A DNA stretch of 6,147 bases, taken from NCBI GenBank assembly GCA_964472715.1, contig CAYYMT010000172.1, positions 1 through 6,147 on the forward strand, in the 5' to 3' direction. Of the stretch, positions 1 to 6,147 are shown in pieces (within the stretch, counting starts at the first letter, position 1; each line of letters starts with the position of its first letter). A model generated the notes under the pieces. The model was not told where the DNA came from. It saw nothing but the letters and a program-made list of their open reading frames with translations, and made no database searches. The DNA is from JAFGTP01 sp964472715 (GTDB lineage: Bacteria; Fidelibacterota; UBA2242; JAFGTP01). Made by a program: the position numbers and the translations under genes.

Positions 1-38
1 TTAAAACAGAATAGAAAATTTAATAAAAATAATCGAGT

Positions 39-419
39 TTATGAACCAATAATTTTAGTTGGGTTTTTAGGTCTGAGTTCCGGATTCTGTCGATATAACT
101 TTTCCTTCCACAATTTTACTTTTCTATTAAAGAAAATGTAGAATCCAAATATAATTGCAATTTCACCCCAAATGACATGAGGAGAAAACATATCCATCTT
201 TACTAAAAAATAATTACTCAGCACAATCCAGAGCGTCATTAACACAATTCCATAGAATAAATATTTCCGTTTGAATTGACGCGTTTTCGGCCTATCTGTT
301 AATGCCTTTGATAGCCTGACGCCAAAAAGTAAATTTTCCCGCTGCAGTAAGGGAGCGATTATGCCGGCGAAGGCCAGAAAAATCTGGACAAATACAAAAT
401 GCCAATCGTTCATACTCAT
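39..419 (-). CDS. Small three-helix membrane protein, partner of the GntR regulator
   Basis: Predicted integral membrane protein of 126 aa with no catalytic motif; its function is unknown. Three hydrophobic segments are visible: about residues 7-25 (HFVFVQIFLAFAGIIAPLL), 53-71 and 82-98. A polar, basic loop with the sequence ENLLFGVRLSKA lies between the first two, and the tail from about residue 99 is strongly basic and probably cytoplasmic. From memory, the order helix, FGV-type motif, RKKY-like basic stretch, helix resembles the N-terminal part of DUF1648/DUF5808-type membrane proteins, which often sit beside YtrA-type GntR regulators and are usually much longer. If so, this is a short version. 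The ATG at 417-419 overlaps the regulator's TAA by one base (TAATG) and has AAGGAG (428-433) 8 nt upstream, which supports this start and translational coupling. A second ATG two codons in is also possible. The gene is real with good confidence; the family link is tentative. Confidence 0.75.
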   Translation of the reverse strand: MSMNDWHFVFVQIFLAFAGIIAPLLQRENLLFGVRLSKALTDRPKTRQFKRKYLFYGIVLMTLWIVLSNYFLVKMDMFSPHVIWGEIAIIFGFYIFFNRKVKLWKEKLYRQNPELRPKNPTKIIGS

Positions 420-811
420 TATATATTCTCCTTATTTGATTCAAAATCATGATAAACAGCATCAACAAGTTCTGCCATTTTTTGTCTGGTTACTCCCCGG
501 CATACAGCCTCTGCCAGAATAGGATAGAGATGTTCCTTTAATTTTGGAAGTGACAGATTCTGACGCATTTTCTCATAGGAATTGACAATAACGCTTTTAC
601 GGCGATGAACAACCAGGAATCCTTCATTTTTAAGCAGATTATAGGTTTTATTAACCGTATGCAGATTGATTCCCAGATCCGCTGCTAACTGCCGGACAGA
701 AGGCAGGCTTTCACCTTCTTTGAGTTGTCCGGTAGCAATCCCCTTTACAATTTGATTTCGTAGTTGCTCATAGATTGGCGTATCATTTTCAAATTGAATT
801 TTTAAAAACAT
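419..811 (-). CDS. GntR-family transcriptional regulator, YtrA subfamily
   Basis: DNA-binding repressor-type regulator of 130 aa. Residues about 10-77 form a GntR winged helix-turn-helix: PIYEQLRNQIVKGI, then GQLKEGESLPSVRQLA, the recognition-helix region INLHTVNKTYNLL, and the wing GFLVVHRRKSVIV. Only about 50 residues follow, predicted mostly helical. This short C-terminus, without an FCD, UTRA or aminotransferase domain, is what separates the YtrA subfamily from other GntR proteins; YtrA members are about 120-130 aa, so the length fits. The ATG at 809-811 has AGAGGA (819-824) 7 nt upstream. It is the first gene of an operon with the membrane protein at 39-419. YtrA-type regulators usually repress their own operon, and a perfect 8-bp inverted repeat at 827-849 lies just upstream of the start, which fits autoregulation. 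The ligand is unknown. It is divergent from the trehalose operon, but control of that operon is not shown by the sequence. Confidence 0.92.
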   Translation of the reverse strand: MFLKIQFENDTPIYEQLRNQIVKGIATGQLKEGESLPSVRQLAADLGINLHTVNKTYNLLKNEGFLVVHRRKSVIVNSYEKMRQNLSLPKLKEHLYPILAEAVCRGVTRQKMAELVDAVYHDFESNKENI

Positions 812-826
812 ATCTTTTTCCTCTAT

Positions 827-849
827 TTGTTATATATAAACTATAACAA
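827..849. promoter_or_regulatory. Perfect inverted repeat, candidate GntR operator
   Basis: TTGTTATA (827-834) and TATAACAA (842-849) are exact reverse complements separated by 7 nt. The repeat sits 15 bp upstream of the regulator's start codon and just before its ribosome binding site. Read on the minus strand, the centre contains TATAGT (840-845) and, just outside, TATACT (849-854), either of which could be a -10 element, so a bound dimer would block transcription. Symmetry and position fit an autoregulatory operator; binding is inferred. Confidence 0.5.
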
Positions 850-887
850 GTATAAGTAAAAAGCAATCCTTTATTTTACCTTTTATA

Positions 888-911
888 AAAAATCTAAATC
901 AACAGATTTTT
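888..911. repeat. Second perfect inverted repeat in the divergent intergenic region
   Basis: AAAAATCT (888-895) and AGATTTTT (904-911) are exact reverse complements with an 8-nt spacer. The arm sequence differs from the repeat at 827-849, so it is unlikely to bind the same protein. It lies between the regulator start and the candidate rightward promoter. It could be an operator for another factor or a weak A/T-rich hairpin. In DNA this AT-rich, an 8-bp repeat by chance is possible. Confidence 0.3.
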
Positions 912-939
912 GCACTTATCAGTTCTATTGTTCGTATTT

Positions 940-968
940 TTGGAATTTTTTCTTTATCATTATATATT
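940..968 (+). promoter_or_regulatory. Candidate sigma70-like promoter for the trehalose operon
   Basis: TTGGAA (940-945) and TATATT (963-968) match the -35 and -10 consensus at 4/6 and 5/6 positions with an ideal 17-bp spacer. Transcription would start near 975, giving a leader of about 120 nt before the ATG at 1095. An alternative is TTGAAA (981-986) with TATTAA (1005-1010), spacer 18. In AT-rich DNA such matches are common, and FCB-group bacteria may use a different promoter consensus, so this is only a candidate. Confidence 0.3.
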
Positions 969-1083
969 AGGAATTGAAAATTGAAATAAAATATGATCTA
1001 TAGCTATTAATTTTGCTATTTCAAGGTGAAAATAAATCAATTGTAATTAATCAATCTATCAAATAAATGACGCAATAGCTGTC

Positions 1084-1097
1084 AGGAGGAAAACATG
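1084..1097 (+). promoter_or_regulatory. Strong Shine-Dalgarno of the trehalose synthase gene
   Basis: A full AGGAGG (1084-1089) lies 5 nt before the ATG at 1095-1097. It fixes the start of the long reading frame, and the resulting N-terminus (MERLIIASNRLP) begins exactly where OtsA-family proteins begin. Confidence 0.85.
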
Positions 1098-3299
1098 GAA
1101 CGACTAATTATTGCTTCCAACCGGTTACCTATAAAAATTCAGGAGAAAGGCGAAAAATTAGAAGCGACTCCCAGCACCGGAGGTTTAGCCACCGGCCTTC
1201 GTTCCTATCATAAAAATGGCAACAGTCTCTGGATCGGCTGGCCCGGAATCGATGTTCAAACAGCATCGGAAAAAAAACAAGTGGAAAAAATTTTGAAAGA
1301 AGAACATTGTTCGCCGGTTTATCTCAGCCAGGAACTGGTGGAAAAATTTTATGAAGGCTTTAGTAATGCCACCCTCTGGCCGCTTTTTCATTATTTCACG
1401 GAATATGCCCGGTTCAATGAAGAATACTGGCAGGCATACCAGGAAGTCAATCAAAAATTCGCTCAGGCAATTATTGAAAATACCGGTGATAATGAGATGG
1501 TCTGGGTTCATGATTATCAATTATTGCTGGTTCCGAAAATGGTCAGAGATGTTAAGCCAAATCTGAATATCGGTTTTTTCCTTCATATTCCTTTTCCATC
1601 CTACGAAGTTTTACGAATTTTACCCTGGCGTGAAGAAATTGTGAGCGGATTGATGGGATCTGATTTAATTGGTTTTCACACTTACGACTATGCCCGGCAC
1701 TTTATCAGTTCGGTCAAGCGGTTATTGGGATATGAAATTGAATTCAATACTATAAAAACAGAAAACCGCCAGGTGTATATTGATGTTTTTCCCATGGGTA
1801 TTGACTACCGGAAATTCAATCAAAAGGCCCTGGATATTCAGTCAAAGGAAGATGAGCAGCGATCCAAAGTTTATCAGGATCTGAACCTGCTGAAATTAAA
1901 ACAACCGGACATGAAATTGATTTTATCCATCGACCGGCTCGATTATACCAAAGGGATTCCGGCCAGAATTCACGCCTTTCGCAAATTTTTGACAGATCAT
2001 CCGGAATATCGTGAAAAAGTCTCCATGATTATGTTAACAGTTCCCTCGCGCGAGCATGTGAAGCAATATCAGAATTTACATAAAGAGATCAATAAACTGA
2101 TCGGCAGTCTGAATGGTGAATTCGGAACCATTAACTGGACGCCAATTCTCTATTTTTATCGTTCCCTGCCCTTTGATGATTTGGTGGAACTGTATTGTTC
2201 AGCAAATGTCGCTTTATTAACGCCACTACGGGATGGCATGAATCTGGTTGCGAAAGAGTTTATCGCGACGAAAACGGACCAGACCGGCGTCCTGATACTG
2301 AGTGAAATGGCCGGGGCCACCAAAGAATTGGGCGGTGCAATCCTGGTGAATCCCAATGACACGAACATGGTGTCGGAATCAATTTACAAAGCCCTGAATA
2401 TGAACAGGGAAAAGCAAAAAGAAGATGTCACATCAATGCAAAAACGGATTAGCCGGTATGATGTCTATAAATGGGCCTCCGAGTTTATTAAAATGTTGCA
2501 AAAAACAGCTGACCTGCAAGCAACATACCTGGCTTATAAAGTTAAAAAATCCACTACTGAAAAAATCATAACCCAATACAAAAAGGCCGGTAAGCGGCTT
2601 CTTTTTCTGGATTACGACGGAACATTACAACGGTTTTATAAAAATCCTAAGCATGCCAAACCGGATGAAGAATTAATGGGATTGCTGCGAACCTTGCATC
2701 AATTAGAAAATACGGAAATTGTGCTGATCAGCGGACGTGACCGGGAAACGCTCAATGAGTGGTTTGGAAAAGAAAATTTCACCCTGATTGCTGAGCATGG
2801 TGTGTGGCTCAAGACCCTGAATAATGAATGGATAAATAGAAACCAGGGTACTTCCGAATGGAAATATAATATCAGGCCGGTGCTGGAATCCTATGTCGAT
2901 CGCACTCCCGGTAGTTTTATTGAGGAAAAATCACACTCCCTGGCATGGCATTACCGGAATGCTGATATTGAACTGGGCAAAATGAGAGCTTTGGAAATGG
3001 TAACTAATCTTTCCACGCTGATCATCAATCAGGACCTTGAAATTCTGGAAGGCCATAAAGTTATTGAAATTAAAGTCAGTGGTATTAATAAAGGCAGCGC
3101 AGCCCTGGAACATTTACATAACAAGGAGTATGATTTTATCCTGGCTATTGGTGATGATTGGACAGATGAACACTTATTCCATGTTTTACCGGAAAATGCA
3201 GTAACAATTAAAGTTGGAACTGTCCATTCTCAGGCAAAATATTTTATTGATACGTACACAGATGTTCGACAATTATTAAATAAAATAGCAGAGAGTTAA
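1095..3299 (+). CDS. otsAB: Bifunctional trehalose-6-phosphate synthase/phosphatase (OtsA-OtsB fusion)
   Basis: Cytosolic two-domain enzyme of 734 aa. The GT20 synthase domain (about 1-470) joins UDP-glucose and glucose-6-phosphate to trehalose-6-phosphate. The HAD phosphatase domain (about 500-730) releases trehalose. Synthase residues matching those known from E. coli OtsA are all present: R10, the GG loop at 29-30, W46, Y86, W95, D140 in HDYQ, H164 in LHIPFP, R281 and K286 in DRLDYTKG, D380 and E388 in RDGMNLVAKE. All four HAD motifs are intact: D506/D508 in DYDGT, S546 in SGRD, K666 in NKGSAA, and GDDWTDE at 686-692; the phosphatase signature AEHG is at 566-569. Both halves therefore look active. 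E. coli encodes them separately; fused forms are known in Bacteroidota and some other bacteria, and in eukaryotes. The TAA is followed at once by the next gene's ATG. Trehalose usually serves as an osmolyte or stress protectant. Confidence 0.96.
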   Translation: MERLIIASNRLPIKIQEKGEKLEATPSTGGLATGLRSYHKNGNSLWIGWPGIDVQTASEKKQVEKILKEEHCSPVYLSQELVEKFYEGFSNATLWPLFHYFTEYARFNEEYWQAYQEVNQKFAQAIIENTGDNEMVWVHDYQLLLVPKMVRDVKPNLNIGFFLHIPFPSYEVLRILPWREEIVSGLMGSDLIGFHTYDYARHFISSVKRLLGYEIEFNTIKTENRQVYIDVFPMGIDYRKFNQKALDIQSKEDEQRSKVYQDLNLLKLKQPDMKLILSIDRLDYTKGIPARIHAFRKFLTDHPEYREKVSMIMLTVPSREHVKQYQNLHKEINKLIGSLNGEFGTINWTPILYFYRSLPFDDLVELYCSANVALLTPLRDGMNLVAKEFIATKTDQTGVLILSEMAGATKELGGAILVNPNDTNMVSESIYKALNMNREKQKEDVTSMQKRISRYDVYKWASEFIKMLQKTADLQATYLAYKVKKSTTEKIITQYKKAGKRLLFLDYDGTLQRFYKNPKHAKPDEELMGLLRTLHQLENTEIVLISGRDRETLNEWFGKENFTLIAEHGVWLKTLNNEWINRNQGTSEWKYNIRPVLESYVDRTPGSFIEEKSHSLAWHYRNADIELGKMRALEMVTNLSTLIINQDLEILEGHKVIEIKVSGINKGSAALEHLHNKEYDFILAIGDDWTDEHLFHVLPENAVTIKVGTVHSQAKYFIDTYTDVRQLLNKIAES

Positions 3300-5114
3300 A
3301 TGAATAATTTGGATTATGGAATTATTGGCAACTGCCGCAGTGCCGCCTTAATATCAAAAACCGGCGCCATTGACTGGTGTTGTATACCGGATTTTGATTC
3401 ACCTTCGGTATTTGCGCGGCTATTGGATGATGAGATCGGTGGCACTTTTGAAATCCTGGTCGATGACAGTTATACCATTTCACAGGAATATATACGCAAT
3501 ACCAATATATTACGCACGCGCTTCGCGGCTGATGAGGGGGTTTTTGAAATACTTGATTTTATGCCGCGTTACTACAATGTTGAATCAGGATATTATAATC
3601 CGCCGGAAATTATTCGTTATTTTAAGCATATATCCGGCGAACCCAAATTTTCCATCAATTATGAACCCCGCCTGGAATATGCACGCCATAAGACGGTTAC
3701 AAAAGTTAAAGATAAATATATTAAGAGCTATACCAAAAATGGCGAATATGATTCGCTCTATCTCTACAGTGATATGAGCACGCAAAAAATATTCGACCAG
3801 TCAGAAATAAAATTATCAAAAAATGCCTATATATTGCTGAATTATAATCAAAAATTATTGCCGCAGACATTAGAAACGCAATATTTGAAATTAAACCGGA
3901 CCAAGGTCTACTGGCTGGACTGGGCCAACCGGAATACGACGTTCACCAAATACCAGGAGGCCATTACCCGCAGCACCCTGGTACTGAAATTATTGACTTA
4001 TGACAAAACAGGGGCGGTATTAGCGGCAATTACCACCTCGCTGCCGGAAACGATCGGTGAGCAGCGGAATTGGGATTACCGGTTTTGCTGGATCCGTGAT
4101 GCCTCCATGGCCATTAATGTCATGACAAAACTGGGCCACAAACACACGGTCAAACGCTTTATCAATTTTATTATTGATATTATTCCCGACAAAAATGAAA
4201 AAATCCAGATTATGTATGGTATTAACCGGGAAAAAGTACTGACCGAAGAGACCCTGGACCATTTAAAAGGCTATGAAAATTCCCAGCCCGTCCGTGTCGG
4301 GAATGCCGCTTACACCCAACGGCAAAATGATATTTACGGTATTTTAATGGATGTTATCTACAAGCATTTTAAAATATTCAAAACATCTGTGGTGACGGGC
4401 GAGAACCTCTGGACAATTACGCGAAGTATCGTGAAAATTGTGAAAAAAAACTGGCACAAGCCCGATAAAAGCATCTGGGAAATTCGCACTGAAGAAAAAC
4501 ATTTTACCTTTTCAAAAGTATTATGCTGGATGGCGATTGACCGGGCGATAAAGATTGCCGAATTACTCAAGAAAGATTACTACATTGAAAAGTGGCAGCC
4601 GATTGCTGAAGAAATCCGCCAGGACATCTACGATAATGCCTGGAACGATAAGGTCAAATCCTACACACAGTATTATGGTGCTGACAGCCAGGATGCATCC
4701 AACCTGCTCATGCATACATATGGATTTTTAGATGCCAAGGATGATCGCTACATTATGACAGTCAAAGCCATTGAGAAAAATTTGTTTAAGGATGGGTTAA
4801 TGTTCCGGTATCGCAATAAGGATGATTTTGGTGTGCCGGGGTCTTCTTTTACCATTTGTACTTTCTGGCTGATCGAAAGCCTGTACGCCATCGGTGAAAA
4901 AAAGCGGGCCACGGAAATGTTCGAAGAACTCCTCTCTTACAGCAACCACCTGGGCTTGTTCAGTGAAGACCTGGATTTTAAAACGAAACGTTTGCTGGGT
5001 AATTTTCCCCAGGCCTATTCCCACCTGGCTTTGATTGAAGCAGCGATTAAACTGTCCAAAGAGGATATATCTGAATACGATGATATTATACATACAATTT
5101 TTGATAAGGACTGA
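3300..5114 (+). CDS. Glycoside hydrolase family 15 protein (trehalase or glucoamylase-like)
   Basis: Predicted inverting alpha-glucosidase of 604 aa, about the usual length for bacterial and archaeal GH15 trehalase/glucoamylase-like proteins. No signal peptide is visible, so it is probably cytosolic. The N-terminal beta-sandwich (about 1-230) opens with the family signature YGIIGNCRSAALISKTGAIDW and then FDSPSVFARLLD. The (alpha/alpha)6 catalytic barrel follows: RNWDYRFCWIRDAS at 256-269, the likely general acid E394 in IWEIR, SSFTICTFW at 515-523, the likely general base E556 in LFSEDLD, then LLGNFPQAYSHLALIEAA. The 162-residue gap between the two glutamates fits the family. The ATG at 3300 abuts the preceding TAA (TAAATG) behind a weak GAGAG (3291-3295), suggesting translational coupling to otsAB. 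Partnership with a trehalose synthase favours trehalase, as shown for some mycobacterial and Thermoplasma GH15 enzymes. Glucoamylase or isomaltose-type activity cannot be excluded from sequence alone. Confidence 0.9.
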   Translation: MNNLDYGIIGNCRSAALISKTGAIDWCCIPDFDSPSVFARLLDDEIGGTFEILVDDSYTISQEYIRNTNILRTRFAADEGVFEILDFMPRYYNVESGYYNPPEIIRYFKHISGEPKFSINYEPRLEYARHKTVTKVKDKYIKSYTKNGEYDSLYLYSDMSTQKIFDQSEIKLSKNAYILLNYNQKLLPQTLETQYLKLNRTKVYWLDWANRNTTFTKYQEAITRSTLVLKLLTYDKTGAVLAAITTSLPETIGEQRNWDYRFCWIRDASMAINVMTKLGHKHTVKRFINFIIDIIPDKNEKIQIMYGINREKVLTEETLDHLKGYENSQPVRVGNAAYTQRQNDIYGILMDVIYKHFKIFKTSVVTGENLWTITRSIVKIVKKNWHKPDKSIWEIRTEEKHFTFSKVLCWMAIDRAIKIAELLKKDYYIEKWQPIAEEIRQDIYDNAWNDKVKSYTQYYGADSQDASNLLMHTYGFLDAKDDRYIMTVKAIEKNLFKDGLMFRYRNKDDFGVPGSSFTICTFWLIESLYAIGEKKRATEMFEELLSYSNHLGLFSEDLDFKTKRLLGNFPQAYSHLALIEAAIKLSKEDISEYDDIIHTIFDKD

Positions 5115-5157
5115 ATGTGGATTGCAGCTGATACAGAAAAAGCATCTTGCTTGTTTA

Positions 5158-5183
5158 TCAAATTCACCGGCAGGAGAATTTGA
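5158..5183 (+). repeat. Hairpin in the 3' region of the trehalose operon
   Basis: TCAAATTC (5158-5165) and GAATTTGA (5176-5183) are exact reverse complements around a 10-nt loop containing CCGG. It begins 44 nt after the stop codon of the GH15 gene. No T-run follows on the plus strand, so it is not a standard intrinsic terminator. It could stabilise the 3' end of the mRNA or be a chance repeat. Confidence 0.3.
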
Positions 5184-5237
5184 AAACTTTTGAAACCGGG
5201 AATAATTCATGCACACTTTCACAGACAATTTGAAATA

Positions 5238-5264
5238 TTGATTTTTTCTTTCTGGAAAAATCAA
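5238..5264. repeat. A/T-rich 11-bp hairpin next to the terminator
   Basis: The arms 5238-5248 and 5254-5264 pair over 11 positions, with one G-T wobble at 5247/5255, around a 5-nt loop. The right arm ends one base before the terminator stem at 5266, so the two hairpins stand side by side in the convergent region. On the minus strand, this hairpin uses the same T-tract that serves the terminator. Confidence 0.45.
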
Positions 5265-5284
5265 AAACGACCAGGATGGTCGTT
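5256..5284 (-). terminator. Intrinsic terminator of the sorting-domain gene
   Basis: Read on the minus strand, the stem AACGACCA / TGGTCGTT (5284-5277 with 5273-5266, 8 perfect pairs, 3-nt loop) is followed directly by a tract reading TTTGATTTTT. This is a good Rho-independent terminator about 50 nt past the stop codon of the leftward gene ending at 5337. On the plus strand the stem is followed by CTATAAAAATT, not a T-run, so it should act mainly on leftward transcription. Confidence 0.75.
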
Positions 5285-5336
5285 CTATAAAAATTAATGC
5301 CAGGGAAACCGTTCCAGTCAGCTGGAAAAAATCCGC

Positions 5337-6147
5337 TTATTTCAAATATACCAGTTTCCGCACGACCTGACGGATGTCATCTTCCCCGCTAAGAGCTAAA
5401 AAATAAACACCTGTGGAAACACTTTGCCCCTCTTTGTCGAGACCATTCCAGGAGAATTGGTACCGGCCGGGTTGCAAATTATTTTTTGTGCCGGTAAAAA
5501 TTTCTTGTCCTTCCAAATCATATATTCTGATCTGAATGTTTGTCTGTTTTGATAAAGTATAGTTTATACGGGTGTTGCCGTTAAAAGGATTCGGATAATT
5601 ATACCCCACCTCAAAAGTCTCCGGATTTCCGGTACTTTTCGATTCATCAATACCAACTGTAGTTGAGTCGGTTAAACTATATTCATTACCATCTTTCAGA
5701 TAATGTAACCGGCCATTAATGATCACGGGATGGTTTGAGTCTGATATTGGCGCCGTAGGATCATTTTTTTGCGGAAAGCCATAATAGGTCATCTGTCGGC
5801 TGTCCACAAAATAGGCATAATTGCCAACTGTGCAATTGCCATCTGCGTCGATTTCCAATGTAGAGTTTTCACCCAGATAAATGGCAGTAATGCCGGGATG
5901 CTCTGCAATCGCGTAAAGCCCGCTCACAAAACGATTTTCATAATAATCATTATCATCCCAAATTTTGTTAATGACAACAGCGTTAGGAATTTTGTTTTCA
6001 CCGTCACTCAGATTTAAGCGGCCGTACCAGGCATTGGTCTCGCTGCCCGTCAGGTTCCCCACTTCAACTTTTCCGTAACTCAAAATACTGTCATCATTCC
6101 CCTCCAGAGTCAAAGCGGTATAATCATAACTCTCTTCCTGGTAATCA
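5337..6147 (-). CDS. Secreted/surface protein with C-terminal sorting (FlgD-like) domain, 5' end outside the window
   Basis: The 3' part of a larger gene, with about 269 visible residues. The frame is open through the right edge: upstream of the TTG at 6111-6113 it still reads YDYTAL and further residues, so that TTG is probably internal and the real start lies beyond the window. The last 92 residues (5340-5615) form a C-terminal domain of the secretion-sorting/FlgD-Ig-like type. It contains YPNPFNG (YPNPFN at 5580-5597), beta strands TRINYTL and IQIRIYDLEGQEI, then GRYQFSWNGLDKEGQ, STGVYFLAL and the basic end RKLVYLK. In FCB-group bacteria such domains end secreted proteins, often type IX cargo. 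The part before it is rich in Asp, Asn, Gly and Tyr with short beta-like stretches (AIYLGENSTLEIDADG, NGRLHYLKDGNEYSL); I recognise no enzyme family there. The stop TAA is at 5337-5339. The sorting domain is near certain; the overall role is unknown. Confidence 0.88.
   Translation of the reverse strand, partial: DYQEESYDYTALTLEGNDDSILSYGKVEVGNLTGSETNAWYGRLNLSDGENKIPNAVVINKIWDDNDYYENRFVSGLYAIAEHPGITAIYLGENSTLEIDADGNCTVGNYAYFVDSRQMTYYGFPQKNDPTAPISDSNHPVIINGRLHYLKDGNEYSLTDSTTVGIDESKSTGNPETFEVGYNYPNPFNGNTRINYTLSKQTNIQIRIYDLEGQEIFTGTKNNLQPGRYQFSWNGLDKEGQSVSTGVYFLALSGEDDIRQVVRKLVYLK

Noticed and set aside
1019..1031. TTTCA-AGG-TGAAA small palindrome in the otsAB leader
   Set aside because: Only 5-bp arms; not distinguishable from chance without comparison to relatives.
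1002..1080. AGCTATT (1002-1008) and AATAGCT (1074-1080) as a long-range stem in the otsAB leader
   Set aside because: Seven AT-rich pairs with a 65-nt gap, no supporting inner structure, and expected by chance in this region.
1185..1520. Minus-strand open frame of 111 codons inside the synthase domain
   Set aside because: It lies wholly antisense to conserved OtsA motifs; the Phe/Ile-rich translation is what antisense of Lys/Glu/Asn-rich coding sequence gives.
5140..5156. Small hairpin AAGCA-TCT-TGCTT followed by GTTT as plus-strand terminator of the trehalose operon
   Set aside because: The stem has only 5 bp and the tract after it is short and broken; too weak to call.
5115..5183. Short frame MWIAADTEKASCLFIKFTGRRI starting right after the GH15 stop (TGAATG)
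   Set aside because: Only 22 codons, no ribosome binding site of its own, no recognisable sequence, and its end overlaps the 5158-5183 hairpin; the stop-start contact is probably chance.
4797..5264. Minus-strand open frame of 155 codons covering the end of the GH15 gene and the intergenic hairpins
   Set aside because: It is antisense to the conserved catalytic end of GH15 (LFSEDLD, LLGNFPQAYSHL) and its translation has no domain-like pattern; it is a shadow frame.
5312..5327. TTCCAG-TCAG-CTGGAA hairpin just past the stop of the sorting-domain gene
   Set aside because: A 6-bp stem with no T-run after it on either strand; the stronger terminator is at 5256-5284.

Overview
The window (6147 bp, AT-rich, bacterial) looks like chromosome from a member of the Fibrobacterota-Chlorobiota-Bacteroidota superphylum or a related lineage such as Calditrichota, Ignavibacteriota or KSB1. 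The best clue is the gene at the right edge. It ends in a C-terminal domain with a YPNPFN motif, a WNGxDxxG segment, a TGVYF strand and a final basic RKLVYLK, as in secreted proteins of those groups. A fused trehalose-6-phosphate synthase/phosphatase fits the same groups. The placement is inference from motifs and composition, not a database match.

Layout. Positions 1-38 hold nothing recognisable. Positions 39-811 (minus strand) are a two-gene operon: a YtrA-type GntR regulator, and after it, overlapping by one base (TAATG), a small three-helix membrane protein. Positions 812-1094 are a divergent intergenic region with two perfect inverted repeats, one directly upstream of the regulator gene, and a candidate sigma70-like promoter pointing right. 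Positions 1095-5114 (plus strand) are a two-gene trehalose operon: a bifunctional OtsA-OtsB fusion (734 aa) followed with no gap (TAAATG) by a glycoside hydrolase family 15 protein (604 aa). Positions 5115-5336 are a convergent intergenic region with several hairpins, one of them a good intrinsic terminator for the minus strand. From 5337 to the right edge (minus strand) is the 3' part of a secreted or surface protein with a C-terminal sorting/FlgD-like domain. Its start lies outside the window.

How the genes work together. The OtsA half should make trehalose-6-phosphate from UDP-glucose and glucose-6-phosphate, and the OtsB half should dephosphorylate it to trehalose. The co-translated GH15 protein is a hydrolase of alpha-glucosides. 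In this position it may be a trehalase that recycles the product, or a glucoamylase-like enzyme acting on another glucan. The regulator/membrane pair resembles self-regulated YtrA-type modules and need not control the trehalose genes. I see no phage, CRISPR, transposon, tRNA or rRNA signal. Most of the window is a recognisable metabolic locus rather than a new system. The points most worth a second look are the make-and-break trehalose operon, the GH15 subtype, and the regulator with its short membrane partner and adjacent palindrome.
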